Positions 17,632-25,243 of a stretch of 58,057 bases of DNA are shown in pieces; the first letter of the stretch is position 1; every line of letters starts with the position of its first letter. This DNA is from Verrucomicrobia subdivision 6 bacterium (GTDB lineage Bacteria; Verrucomicrobiota; Verrucomicrobiia; Methylacidiphilales; Verrucolacustridaceae). The notes beneath the pieces were generated by a model that saw only the letters and a program-made list of their open reading frames with translations, had not been told where the DNA came from and did no database searches. The stretch lies in NCBI GenBank assembly GCA_947466515.1, contig CANIEM010000005.1, positions 1 through 58,057 of the forward strand. Direction: 5' to 3'. A program made the position numbers and the translations under genes.

Positions 17632-17967
17632 TCAATCCTCTTGTTCTGTTCCTCCACGAATCTCTAGCGGGGGCGCAGGCTGAAAAGCAGGGCTACTTCG
17701 ATTATCCAAAATTTTATTTTGGATTAACCCATCCGATTCTGCCGCTGCTTTGATTTTTGATACCTTGGCAATTTCCATAAATGATTCCCGCTCCATCCTC
17801 TGCAAAACCAAAAACACTATTCCTGCGGCAGAGACCAGAAGCCCGATCACAACAAAACAAAACAGCTTTACCTTGAACTCAGTTCCCGCCCGATCCCACC
17901 ACTCATCCAAGTAGTGCCCCCAAGTATACCCCTTCTTATATTTTGGAAGCTTTATCACTTTAGGCAT
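17632..17967 (-). CDS. Small single-pass membrane protein, unknown function
   Basis: A 111-residue protein: a basic, tyrosine- and tryptophan-rich cytoplasmic start (MPKVIKLPKYKKGYTWGHYL), one transmembrane helix at about 36-56 (FCFVVIGLLVSAAGIVFLVL), then a soluble, mostly helical segment and a Pro/acidic tail ending GGTEQED. No family is recognised. It is convergent with prmA (31-bp gap). Its base composition is less C-skewed than its neighbours. It could be a lineage-specific protein. Confidence 0.6.
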   Translation of the reverse strand: MPKVIKLPKYKKGYTWGHYLDEWWDRAGTEFKVKLFCFVVIGLLVSAAGIVFLVLQRMERESFMEIAKVSKIKAAAESDGLIQNKILDNRSSPAFQPAPPLEIRGGTEQED

Positions 17968-18081
17968 ATAAATCTAACTATCATGGCTTTATATCTGTCA
18001 CAATTTTGTCACAAATCAAGACCCCTCTCCCACTTTTCTTCCGCTCGTCCCTAAACAAGTTTTGGGTTACTCTCTTTGTAT

Positions 18082-18163
18082 GGGCCTGTGGCGAAACTGG
18101 CAGACGCGACAGACTTAGGATCTGTTGGGGTAACCCATGGAGGTTCAAGTCCTCTCAGGCCCA
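18082..18163 (+). tRNA. tRNA-Leu (anticodon UAG)
   Basis: The acceptor stem GGGCCTG (18082-18088) pairs with CAGGCCC (18156-18162), with discriminator A at 18163. The D-arm contains GAAACTGGCAGA, the anticodon stem-loop is ACAGA-CTTAGGA-TCTGT with anticodon TAG, the long class II variable arm is TGGGGTAACCCA and the T-loop is TTCAAGT. No 3' CCA is encoded. The following porin frame is open through this tRNA, but that part is not protein-coding. Confidence 0.97.
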
Positions 18164-18249
18164 CTTTATTCCCCTTTGTTCACGACTCATTTTCCCATGA
18201 CAGGGGAAGGTCTTGGGACGTCTCTGTTTTCAGTCGATTCTTTCTCCTG

Positions 18250-19854
18250 ATGATGCTGGGTTTCCCAAAATCGATCAGCTGGGTTGTGCTCGGAGCTCTT
18301 CTGCTCTTCGCCCCATCCTGCCCACTCCATGCCATGGACGAAGAAACCACAAAAACCATCGCCGCTCTCCAGGCACAAATGCAGGCCCTCATGGATGAAG
18401 TCAAAAGTCTCAAGGCTCAATCCACCAAACCGCAATCACCCAATCCCACCTCATCGCCCACCCCAACCGCTCCCAGCCCAACCCCAGCGGAAAGCCCGCG
18501 GACCTCTTATGCCCCTCTGCCCGATCAAGCCAATCGACCCCTGATGGAACTGCCCCAAGGAGGTTCCACCGAATCCGCCTCCACGAAACTTCAAGAAGGC
18601 GATAAGGGCAGAATCAAAACTCTAGATATTTCCGACAAGGGGGCTGTCCTGCGATCCGAGGACGGGCGCCACTCCATTCGCCTCGGAGGCCTCCTCCAAG
18701 TAGACGATCGTGAGTTTACTGATGAAGGTTCCAGCCAAGCCTCGAAAATGCTCCTCCGCCGCGCCCGCCCATACGCTTCTGGTTATTTTTACGACGATTG
18801 GAACTACCGCTTCGCCGAGGAGTTCGCCCTCTCCGCTCCCAATGCCACCACCTACCAAGCCACCATCGCAGAGGCGTTCATCAACTATAAGCCGATCGAA
18901 GACATCCAAATTGAAACAGGAAAATACAAACCACCCGTCGCCTTGGAACAGCTCGTGACCGACCCTTTCCTTGTTTTTAACGAACGCGCCCTCACCTCTA
19001 ACCTCTCCCCCGCACGCGACGTCGGCATCATGACTCACGGTCTAACCGCTGATGGCAAACTTTCATGGGCCGCCATGGTGGGTACAGGAGCGAGAAATAA
19101 TAACCTCTCCACTGGCCTCGATTACGATACGGGATATACAGGATATTTCCGCCTCTTTGCCCAGCCTTTCAAAGACGAAAAGGACCTCGAGCCTCTCGCG
19201 GGCCTTAAACTCGGCCTCGGCGGAAGTATTCAGTGGCAAGATCAGGCCCTTAATGGCAGCCAAATCACCTCGAATCTTTTTCAGAACTACAGCACCGACG
19301 GAGGAAACACTTTCTACTCCTTCCCTAACGGCCTCGACGTGCAGGGCGAACACTGGCGTATCTCCCCGCAGATTTATTACTCCTATAAAAACTTTGGATT
19401 TCTGGGTGAGTACATTTGCGAAAAACAAGGTGTTGATACCAGCGCTCTTGGGTCAGGAGGTGGCTTCACCAGTTACCAAACCGATGCCTGGAATGCCTCG
19501 TTCAACTATATCATCACCGGCGAGAATGCTACCCTCGATGGGGTGATTCCCAACCATCCTGTCGATTTTAAAACTGGCGACTGGGGAGCTTGGGAAGTGG
19601 CCCTGCGCTACGACGGTATTGCCCTTGGCGACACCATGTTTTCCCCTGTAAATCAGGGAGGTATGGGGGCTTCTCGCACCGACAATGCCACGGGGGTCAA
19701 CGGCTTTTCCGCCGCGATTAACTGGTACATTAATCGTCTAATCCGTCTCGGGGTTACCATGGAATACAACGCCTTCACCGGCGGGGGAGGCGTGGGCACG
19801 GTGGTAGAAAATAATGAATTCGGATTTCTTACCCGCCTCCAACTAATGTACTAG
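18250..19854 (+). CDS. OprO/OprP-like outer-membrane porin
   Basis: A 534-residue (from the ATG at 18250, or 18253) exported protein. A signal peptide (about 1-28, SWVVLGALLLFAPSCPLHAM) is followed by a short coiled coil (ETTKTIAALQAQMQALMDEV), then a Pro/Ser-rich linker, then an anion-selective-type beta barrel. The barrel start HSIRLGGLLQVDDREF and …LRRARPYASGYFYDDWNYRFAEEF are typical of phosphate-selective porins O and P. The protein ends in hydrophobic-aromatic FGFLTRLQLMY, the C-terminal barrel signal. Its 3' end overlaps the convergent gene by 26 bp. Confidence 0.88.
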   Translation: MMLGFPKSISWVVLGALLLFAPSCPLHAMDEETTKTIAALQAQMQALMDEVKSLKAQSTKPQSPNPTSSPTPTAPSPTPAESPRTSYAPLPDQANRPLMELPQGGSTESASTKLQEGDKGRIKTLDISDKGAVLRSEDGRHSIRLGGLLQVDDREFTDEGSSQASKMLLRRARPYASGYFYDDWNYRFAEEFALSAPNATTYQATIAEAFINYKPIEDIQIETGKYKPPVALEQLVTDPFLVFNERALTSNLSPARDVGIMTHGLTADGKLSWAAMVGTGARNNNLSTGLDYDTGYTGYFRLFAQPFKDEKDLEPLAGLKLGLGGSIQWQDQALNGSQITSNLFQNYSTDGGNTFYSFPNGLDVQGEHWRISPQIYYSYKNFGFLGEYICEKQGVDTSALGSGGGFTSYQTDAWNASFNYIITGENATLDGVIPNHPVDFKTGDWGAWEVALRYDGIALGDTMFSPVNQGGMGASRTDNATGVNGFSAAINWYINRLIRLGVTMEYNAFTGGGGVGTVVENNEFGFLTRLQLMY

Positions 19855-21769
19855 CCTTTCCGCCCGCCCCCGTTGCCATCTTCTCCTCCCGCTCCTCATT
19901 TTCCCCACCAAAACGATGGTCCCGATATAGCGTGATCGAAATATCCTTATTCTGCCGAATACACTCTTTAATCGCCTCAGGATCCTTTTCACACCAAAGC
20001 ATCGTCTTCCAACTCGTTAGATGTTTTGGCTTATGAAAATCACTGCCCGCAATAAAGGGCAATCGCTTTAACCCTACCGGATTAAATAAATCATCCCGAT
20101 TCCCAATCTCCCAAGCATCAATCAACGGGCGAAACTCATTCTGCCGCTCCCACAAATAGAGGGTGTCTTTGCCCCAAGCCGAACTCATATGGTGAGGGTG
20201 CGCCGCAATCGTCAATCCACCCTGCCCTCGAATCTGCAGACAGATATCCTTCAACGATAAGGCAGGATCGATCGGCTCCTTTAAATCTACCCCCAATAAA
20301 TGGGCCGAGCCTTTTGCCGTCAAACCATCGTGATTAAATTCCAGCCCAGGAAACAAGATCATTCGATATTTTGTCCACGCCCGATTCCGCTCTTCCGCTA
20401 GCGCCCTAAAATACTCAGGCAGATCCTCCAAAGTCAGCACCAGCCCAGATAAACTCGCCAACCTACCCAACAAACGCCGCCGATCCACTAAGTGATCCGT
20501 CACCGCCATCGCATCAAAACCCCGCCGCCCGTAAAAATCGACGATTTCGCGTAAGGTCAATCGCCCATCAGAAAATATCGAATGGGTATGTAAATCTACC
20601 ATCAACAAACCTTTTCGACCCGAGTAGCCATGCATCACTAATCGCAATTCGGGAACTCTTTCCGTCGATTGGGCGGCCCTTGCCATCTTCGCAATTCTTC
20701 CCGCCAATCGCTCCATCGCCCCTGCCGAACGATTCGCCTCTTTCCGAGCTCTTCGACCCCACTCCCGCAATCCTACCCCACCCCCTTCCAATGCATCCTT
20801 AATTCTTGAGGCGATCTGCCCAGGAGAATCGGCCAGAGCTCCGCAACCGATCCTCGTCGCCAAACGACAAATTCCCTTTCGCTTTTCTGCTCCTTTGCCT
20901 CCTTCCACCAAAATGGCGGGTCGGCCCGTCGCCAAAACCTCTCGCACACTAATCGTCCCAGGCTTCGTTACCACCAGATCATGAGCTCGAATCATTGTCG
21001 CCAAATCTTTTACCCAGCCGTGAACTACTCCCCGGCCTTTTGTCTGTGCCAGACCTTTTCGCAGATCCGCCTTCAACCCCTCCTCCCTCCCCACCACCGC
21101 CGTGATCTCCAGCCCTTCGATTTCCAATAACTTCTCCAAAGTTCGACTCGCCTTGCGCCGGCGCGAATTAACCAAATAGAGAATCTTCACTCCCACTCCT
21201 GATTTTCTGCTTCCCTTAATTTCCTCAGTAGGAAAAAAACTGGGTCGCACTGGCCATCCTCCTGCCACCACCTCCGAGACACGCGGATTTTTTTCTCTCA
21301 ACTCCTTTGCCGTTCCTTCATCCGCCACCCACAACAGATCAGCCGTAACTGCATCCCACCCTGGCAAATCTTCTGCATCTAAAACCACCCCCACCCTTTC
21401 AAATCCAGCCTCACTCCGATCCTGCACCCGTTCCTGCAAAGCCATTCCCACGGCAGGGTGAAAATAAACAACCACCTCCGGTCTCGTCTCTTCCAGCGTC
21501 TTCGCCACTACCCGCCGCAACTGCGGCCACCCCGCCCGACCTACCACTCCTTCCCCCGCCCTTCGAATCCACTTCTGCATCTTCTCCCCCTGCGCCCCTC
21601 CCCTCCCCATCCTCTCCGTAATCCAACCCAACCAACCCTCCACTCCACCCACCTCCCTCACCTCAACCCGAATCTCCGATCCCTCCTCCTCCCCAATAAA
21701 ATCTCTCAATGCGCGAGCGACATAACCATGCTCTTCTTGCCCCCCAGTCAGAATCAGAACGTCCTTCAC
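19829..21769 (-). CDS. Fusion of a MGDG-synthase/MurG-like glycosyltransferase and a PHP phosphoesterase
   Basis: A single 646-residue frame with two parts. Residues 1-370 resemble GT28/MGDG-synthase-type transferases: ILTGGQEEHGYVARAL at the start, VGVVLDAEDL, and the donor-site motif VVTKPGTISVREVLATGRPAIL (about 266-287). Residues 390-646 are a PHP phosphoesterase: VDLHTHSIFSDG (H394, H396), VTDH (D425, H426), FPGLEFNHDG, AAHPHH and AGSDFHKP. An internal ATG at 20602 (residue 390), with AAGG 7-10 bases upstream, could also make the PHP half alone. It is convergent with the porin (26-bp overlap). The acceptor lipid or sugar and the PHP substrate are unknown. Confidence 0.82.
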   Translation of the reverse strand: MKDVLILTGGQEEHGYVARALRDFIGEEEGSEIRVEVREVGGVEGWLGWITERMGRGGAQGEKMQKWIRRAGEGVVGRAGWPQLRRVVAKTLEETRPEVVVYFHPAVGMALQERVQDRSEAGFERVGVVLDAEDLPGWDAVTADLLWVADEGTAKELREKNPRVSEVVAGGWPVRPSFFPTEEIKGSRKSGVGVKILYLVNSRRRKASRTLEKLLEIEGLEITAVVGREEGLKADLRKGLAQTKGRGVVHGWVKDLATMIRAHDLVVTKPGTISVREVLATGRPAILVEGGKGAEKRKGICRLATRIGCGALADSPGQIASRIKDALEGGGVGLREWGRRARKEANRSAGAMERLAGRIAKMARAAQSTERVPELRLVMHGYSGRKGLLMVDLHTHSIFSDGRLTLREIVDFYGRRGFDAMAVTDHLVDRRRLLGRLASLSGLVLTLEDLPEYFRALAEERNRAWTKYRMILFPGLEFNHDGLTAKGSAHLLGVDLKEPIDPALSLKDICLQIRGQGGLTIAAHPHHMSSAWGKDTLYLWERQNEFRPLIDAWEIGNRDDLFNPVGLKRLPFIAGSDFHKPKHLTSWKTMLWCEKDPEAIKECIRQNKDISITLYRDHRFGGENEEREEKMATGAGGKASTLVGGG

Positions 21770-21872
21770 CCCCTATGTGAATAAGTCGGGTACAAGATAG
21801 AGCAAGCTTCCCAAAGCAACGATTTGATGGCAGAAAACCTAGCAATATTTGATCTGCACTACTTGTTGAAAA

Positions 21873-22436
21873 CTATTTACTTACACTACTTTTAAAACTC
21901 TTCTCTATCCTCTTTTTGGCTTCGTCTTCCAACCTTTTTCGTAATGGGGATAACTCATCTTTGATCGCTTTTTCCAGAGCCAGTTTCTCCGTCCAGTAAC
22001 GTTGCACAAATTCGTCTTCATTTTCTGAAGTTACCCTCAAATTAAAATCTTTCGCCACTTTCAGCGCCTCCTTCCGAGATTGGATCCGCACCTCATCGAT
22101 TCGCTCAACCAACCTCGCTTTCTGCGCATCCGTAAATTTCTGATAAGGCACCCAATCCTGCAACTTCACTTCCAACTGCTCCTTCGGCACAAGGGTCAAC
22201 GTCAGGATCTGCACAAAACGATCCTCCTCCCCAGGCCCTGCCCAAAACTGATCCTTCTCCCGATTGATCATCCCTTTCTTTGGAACATACGAACCATCAG
22301 GAATCCTCGGAGGACGCGGTTTAACCAGATTCACTTTCCCCTCAGCGGGGATCGCCTCCTCTGGAGACGGCTGGGCCCATAGACCCGCGCCCAGCAAACC
22401 GACCATAACCAAGTAGTGTCCTATTTTTATTTTCAT
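21873..22436 (-). CDS. Exported Spy/CpxP-like helical protein in a sigma-factor operon
   Basis: A 187-residue protein starting at the ATG at 22436, which overlaps the upstream gene's stop (ATGA). A signal peptide (MKIKIGHYLVMVGLLGAGLWA) and a proline-rich segment precede a long helical region with a T-D-A-Q-K-A-R-L-V-E-R-I-D-E pattern, as in periplasmic heavy-metal-sensor/Spy-like proteins. No metal-binding residues stand out. It is the third gene after an ECF sigma factor and a putative anti-sigma factor, so it may sense envelope state. The family call is tentative. The 103-bp spacer upstream of the GT-PHP gene holds no gene. Confidence 0.6.
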   Translation of the reverse strand: MKIKIGHYLVMVGLLGAGLWAQPSPEEAIPAEGKVNLVKPRPPRIPDGSYVPKKGMINREKDQFWAGPGEEDRFVQILTLTLVPKEQLEVKLQDWVPYQKFTDAQKARLVERIDEVRIQSRKEALKVAKDFNLRVTSENEDEFVQRYWTEKLALEKAIKDELSPLRKRLEDEAKKRIEKSFKSSVSK

Positions 22437-22768
22437 AATCCTGCCCACCAGCGATTTTCCGCATCGTCCTCCACCAAGGCGTCCAAAGCGGCGAAGACCG
22501 CACGATCACTCACCGTTGGCGTCGTATCCTTCCATTCAAAAAACCCGAGAGCGAGAACCGCGCATCCCGCCCCCACCATCAGCCAACGCCATTTTGGCAT
22601 CCAACTCCACTTGCGTTGCGCCTCCGCTTCCCTCTCCGTCCGCAATCGCGCCAGCACCTTGGCCGCAAACCACGGCGGCGCCTTGGCGGGTGGTACCGAG
22701 GCCAGAAGCTTTTCCAGCTCCGACCCCAACTCACCCTCCTCCTGCTCATCTCGACTTCTATTGCTCAT
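22433..22768 (-). CDS. Putative anti-sigma factor (single-pass membrane protein)
   Basis: A 111-residue protein with a short acidic N-terminal domain (…GELGSELEKLLASVPPAKAPPWFAAKVLARL), one transmembrane helix at about 62-79 (WLMVGAGCAVLALGFF) and a small periplasmic tail ending RWWAGL. Size, topology and position right after an ECF sigma factor (22-bp gap) argue for an anti-sigma factor. There is no zinc-binding H-x3-C-x2-C motif. It is translationally coupled to the next gene through ATGA. Confidence 0.62.
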   Translation of the reverse strand: MSNRSRDEQEEGELGSELEKLLASVPPAKAPPWFAAKVLARLRTEREAEAQRKWSWMPKWRWLMVGAGCAVLALGFFEWKDTTPTVSDRAVFAALDALVEDDAENRWWAGL

Positions 22769-22790
22769 AAGGGATTAAACTGCCCATTTC

Positions 22791-23393
22791 TCATTTCGGT
22801 GCGCTCAAATATTCAGAAAGTTCTTTTCTTAGGAAATCACGGGCTCTGAACATCAACGACTTAACTCCAGATGTACTTGTTTTCATAATAATCGCAATCT
22901 CTTCATAGCCTAAATTTTCGTTCTGGCGAAGATGAAGCACCATTCGCTGGCTTTCTGGAAGCGCTCGATAAGCCTCTCCGACCGCCTCTCCCAGCTCCTT
23001 TGTGCACAGCTCTTGCCGAGGATTTTGGGCAATCCCTCCTCTTTGCTCCAAAATAAATGCCTCTCCGGTATCTGGATTCACCGCCCCATCCCGTAACCGC
23101 ATCTTGTACGCCTGCGTGCTGCAGTGGGTGAAAACCAAATTGCGCGTCACTGTCATCAACCAGGTGGTGAACTTCGCTTGAGGCTTGAATCGGGGCGCCG
23201 CCTTCCAAACTCGCAGAAAAATCTGCTGCGCTAAATCCTCTACGTCAGGCCCAATAACACCAATCATCCTCGATACCGTTCCGTACACCCGATCCTGATG
23301 CCGCTCAATCAACCGACGAAACGCCTCCTCATCCCCCCCAGCCATCTGGGTGATTAACATCTCATCGCTCGTGCCTTCCTGCCCGTCCATCAT
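22791..23393 (-). CDS. ECF-type RNA polymerase sigma factor
   Basis: About 200 residues. Region 2 reads AFRRLIERHQDRVYGTVSRMIG…DVEDLAQQIFLRVWKAAPRFKPQAKFTTWLMTVTRNL. Region 4 reads ALPESQRMVLHLRQNENLGYEEIAIIMKTSTSGVKSLMFRARDFLRKEL. The start is one of two adjacent ATGs (MMDGQEG…) preceded by an AAGGTGG Shine-Dalgarno; the open frame further upstream is probably not translated. It is divergent from yebC. With the next two genes it forms a sigma/anti-sigma/periplasmic-protein module, probably responding to envelope stress. Confidence 0.9.
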   Translation of the reverse strand: MMDGQEGTSDEMLITQMAGGDEEAFRRLIERHQDRVYGTVSRMIGVIGPDVEDLAQQIFLRVWKAAPRFKPQAKFTTWLMTVTRNLVFTHCSTQAYKMRLRDGAVNPDTGEAFILEQRGGIAQNPRQELCTKELGEAVGEAYRALPESQRMVLHLRQNENLGYEEIAIIMKTSTSGVKSLMFRARDFLRKELSEYLSAPK

Positions 23394-23455
23394 CAATCCC
23401 CACCTTCCCACAAAACGTCCCCCGCGCCCAACCTTCGTTATCCCCACTCCCCCCG

Positions 23456-23477
23456 TGCTCGCAGCATGCTCGCAGCA
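23456..23477. repeat. Tandem 11-bp direct repeat in the sigma-yebC spacer
   Basis: TGCTCGCAGCA occurs twice head to tail between the divergent sigma factor and yebC genes. It could be a regulator-binding site or chance; no spacing rule to either promoter is evident beyond lying about 20 bp upstream of the yebC -35 box. Confidence 0.35.
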
Positions 23478-23497
23478 CGATTGAGGTCCGACTCCCG

Positions 23498-23526
23498 TTG
23501 ACACCGACCCCTTCCGTAGTTTCAAT
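23498..23526 (+). promoter_or_regulatory. Putative yebC promoter
   Basis: TTGACA (23498-23503), 17-bp spacer, TTCAAT (23521-23526), then 10 nt to the ATG at 23537. The expected transcription start is only about 3-4 nt before the start codon, and there is no Shine-Dalgarno. Confidence 0.55.
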
Positions 23527-23536
23527 CATTCCACTC

Positions 23537-24268
23537 ATGGCAGGTCATAGTCGCTGGTCCAAAGTCAAACGCTCCAAAGGTATCTCCGACGTAAAACGCG
23601 GCGCCCTCTTCTCCAAACTCGCCAAAGAGATCACCGTTGCCACGCGCCTTTCAGGTCGCGACCCAGGCTTCAACCCCCGACTCCGTACCGCCATCACCAT
23701 CGCCCGTGCCGAATCTATGCCCGTCGAAAACATCGATCGCGCCATCCTCAAAGGTACCGGCGAACTCGAAGGCGGCGGCACCATCGAAGAAATTATGTAC
23801 GAAGGCTATGCTCCAGGCGGTGTCGCCCTCCTCGTCGAAACCACCACCGACAATAAAAACCGCACCGCTGCTGAAATCCGTCACCTCTTCACCAAACACG
23901 GCGGCAATCTCGGCGGCTCCAACTCGGTGGCTTGGATGTTCAAACGCCACGGCGTGTTCCTCCTCGAAAAAACCGACCCCAACATCGCCCTCGAAGTATC
24001 CCTCGAGGCAGGAGCCGACGATGTCCGCAGCCTCGACGACCACTCCACCGAAGTCATCTGCCCTCCCGACAAATTCGATACAGTTGATAAAGCCCTCCGC
24101 GCCGCCCAACTCATCCCCACCGCCAGTCGCTTCCTTTACGAACCAGAAAATTCCGCCCCCACACCCGACCCAGCAACCTCCGCCAAGGTTCTCGCCCTCA
24201 TCGAGGAACTCGAAGACCACGACGACGTCCAAACCGTCTCCCCCAACTGCGTCATCAGCTTAGATTAG
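23537..24268 (+). CDS. yebC: YebC/PmpR-family protein (TACO1 homologue)
   Basis: A 243-residue protein starting MAGHSRWSKVKRSKG, the hallmark YebC N-terminus; the frame is open for another 13 codons upstream, which are ignored. The family's GG-rich stretch (GTGELEGGGTIEEIMYEGYAPGGVALLVE) and NKNRTAAEIRHLFTKHGGNLGG are intact. The family has been described both as DNA-binding regulators and as ribosome-associated factors that ease translation of difficult peptide stretches. The role here cannot be told from sequence. Confidence 0.94.
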   Translation: MAGHSRWSKVKRSKGISDVKRGALFSKLAKEITVATRLSGRDPGFNPRLRTAITIARAESMPVENIDRAILKGTGELEGGGTIEEIMYEGYAPGGVALLVETTTDNKNRTAAEIRHLFTKHGGNLGGSNSVAWMFKRHGVFLLEKTDPNIALEVSLEAGADDVRSLDDHSTEVICPPDKFDTVDKALRAAQLIPTASRFLYEPENSAPTPDPATSAKVLALIEELEDHDDVQTVSPNCVISLD

Positions 24269-24279
24269 GGTGCCCAAGA

Positions 24280-24990
24280 TTAAGGTCCGACAGCTTTTCG
24301 CAGTTTCCTGTCTCTCGCCAAAATAAAGAGGAGAGGTCCCCCTACGAACAAGAGCGACATTAAACCTGCCACTAAGGCGCAGAAGGTACCCAGTGAGCAC
24401 TCGCAACTTTCTTTTTTCCTTAAGACCAAGTACCAAGGAAGACATAGAGCAAGACCGATCAAAGACCCTCTGGATCCGTATAAAGCCCTCCGCTCAATCA
24501 CCGATGCGTTATGCTTTGCGGCCCTCCAAATAAGAAGACTCCAGATCAGCCAGGAAATAATCCAAACACCTGCCACAGCACGAATAAGAATCTTAGTGGT
24601 CGAACTCGCATCATACGTTGTGTATTGCAGGATATCGATCGATGCAAAGAGAGGGACTGCCAGCACTAGTGAACATAGGAAGGCGGCTCCTATAACACGC
24701 GGCCAGAGAGCATTTTTCTGGGTTGATAAAGAAACCGCAGGAATCACGGGAACCAAGAAAAGAGAGGCCTGAAGAAAGGCAAAACCGAAACTGATTGTGG
24801 CTAAAATTAAGCTTAATTTGTTACTTAGGTCAAAAGCCCAATCCATAGCATCCTTTCTCGGAAAGTGTCCCATCAATAGAGACCCAAAAAGAATGAATAA
24901 ACTTTGAAAAACAAAAGCCAAAGGCACAGCAACTATAAATGCCTTAATAAGTCCGAGAGAAAGTGTATTTTTTATCATGAGATTCATCAT
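24280..24990 (-). CDS. Multi-pass membrane protein, unknown function
   Basis: A 236-residue integral membrane protein with about six hydrophobic segments (near residues 12-40, 58-85, 98-115, 135-160, 175-192, 205-228). A cluster KKESCECSLGTFC falls between the last two. No family is recognised. The gene is clearly AT-richer than its neighbours and lacks the strong C-over-G excess of the surrounding plus strand, which suggests a different history. It sits alone between yebC and thiS. The start ATG at 24990 is followed closely by others (24987, 24978), so the exact start is uncertain. Confidence 0.65.
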   Translation of the reverse strand: MMNLMIKNTLSLGLIKAFIVAVPLAFVFQSLFILFGSLLMGHFPRKDAMDWAFDLSNKLSLILATISFGFAFLQASLFLVPVIPAVSLSTQKNALWPRVIGAAFLCSLVLAVPLFASIDILQYTTYDASSTTKILIRAVAGVWIISWLIWSLLIWRAAKHNASVIERRALYGSRGSLIGLALCLPWYLVLRKKESCECSLGTFCALVAGLMSLLFVGGPLLFILARDRKLRKAVGP

Positions 24991-25026
24991 ATTAACATAT
25001 AAGCCTATTGAAACGACTTAAAAAGC

Positions 25027-25239
25027 TCACCCCCCCGCCACCACCTTCACAAACTCCAGCCGATCTCCATGTTCTACCTTCTCCCCCTCCCACTCCTGCC
25101 GTAACAACGCTTCCCCGTTCCTCTCCACCAGAACACTCGCTGGCACCAGCCTCATCTCCCGAATCATCTCCGCAACAGTCTTGCCTGTCTCAACCTGCCG
25201 CGCCTTCCCATTCGCAAAAACCGTAATCTTCTTGCTCAA
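25027..25239 (-). CDS. thiS: Sulfur carrier protein ThiS
   Basis: A 70-residue ubiquitin-fold carrier ending in Gly-Gly (KVVAGG). The C-terminal glycine becomes a thiocarboxylate that donates sulfur to the thiazole ring. FANGKARQVETGKTVAEM and ERNGEALLRQEWEGEKVEHGDRLEFV fit the family. The start is TTG (25239), 4 bp after the thiH stop. It is the last gene of thiG-thiH-thiS. No ThiF-type activating enzyme is in the window. Confidence 0.93.
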   Translation of the reverse strand: MSKKITVFANGKARQVETGKTVAEMIREMRLVPASVLVERNGEALLRQEWEGEKVEHGDRLEFVKVVAGG

Positions 25240-25243
25240 TCGC

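Noticed and set aside
18076-18249. Upstream extension of the porin frame
   Set aside because: It translates tRNA-Leu; the signal peptide starts at 18250.
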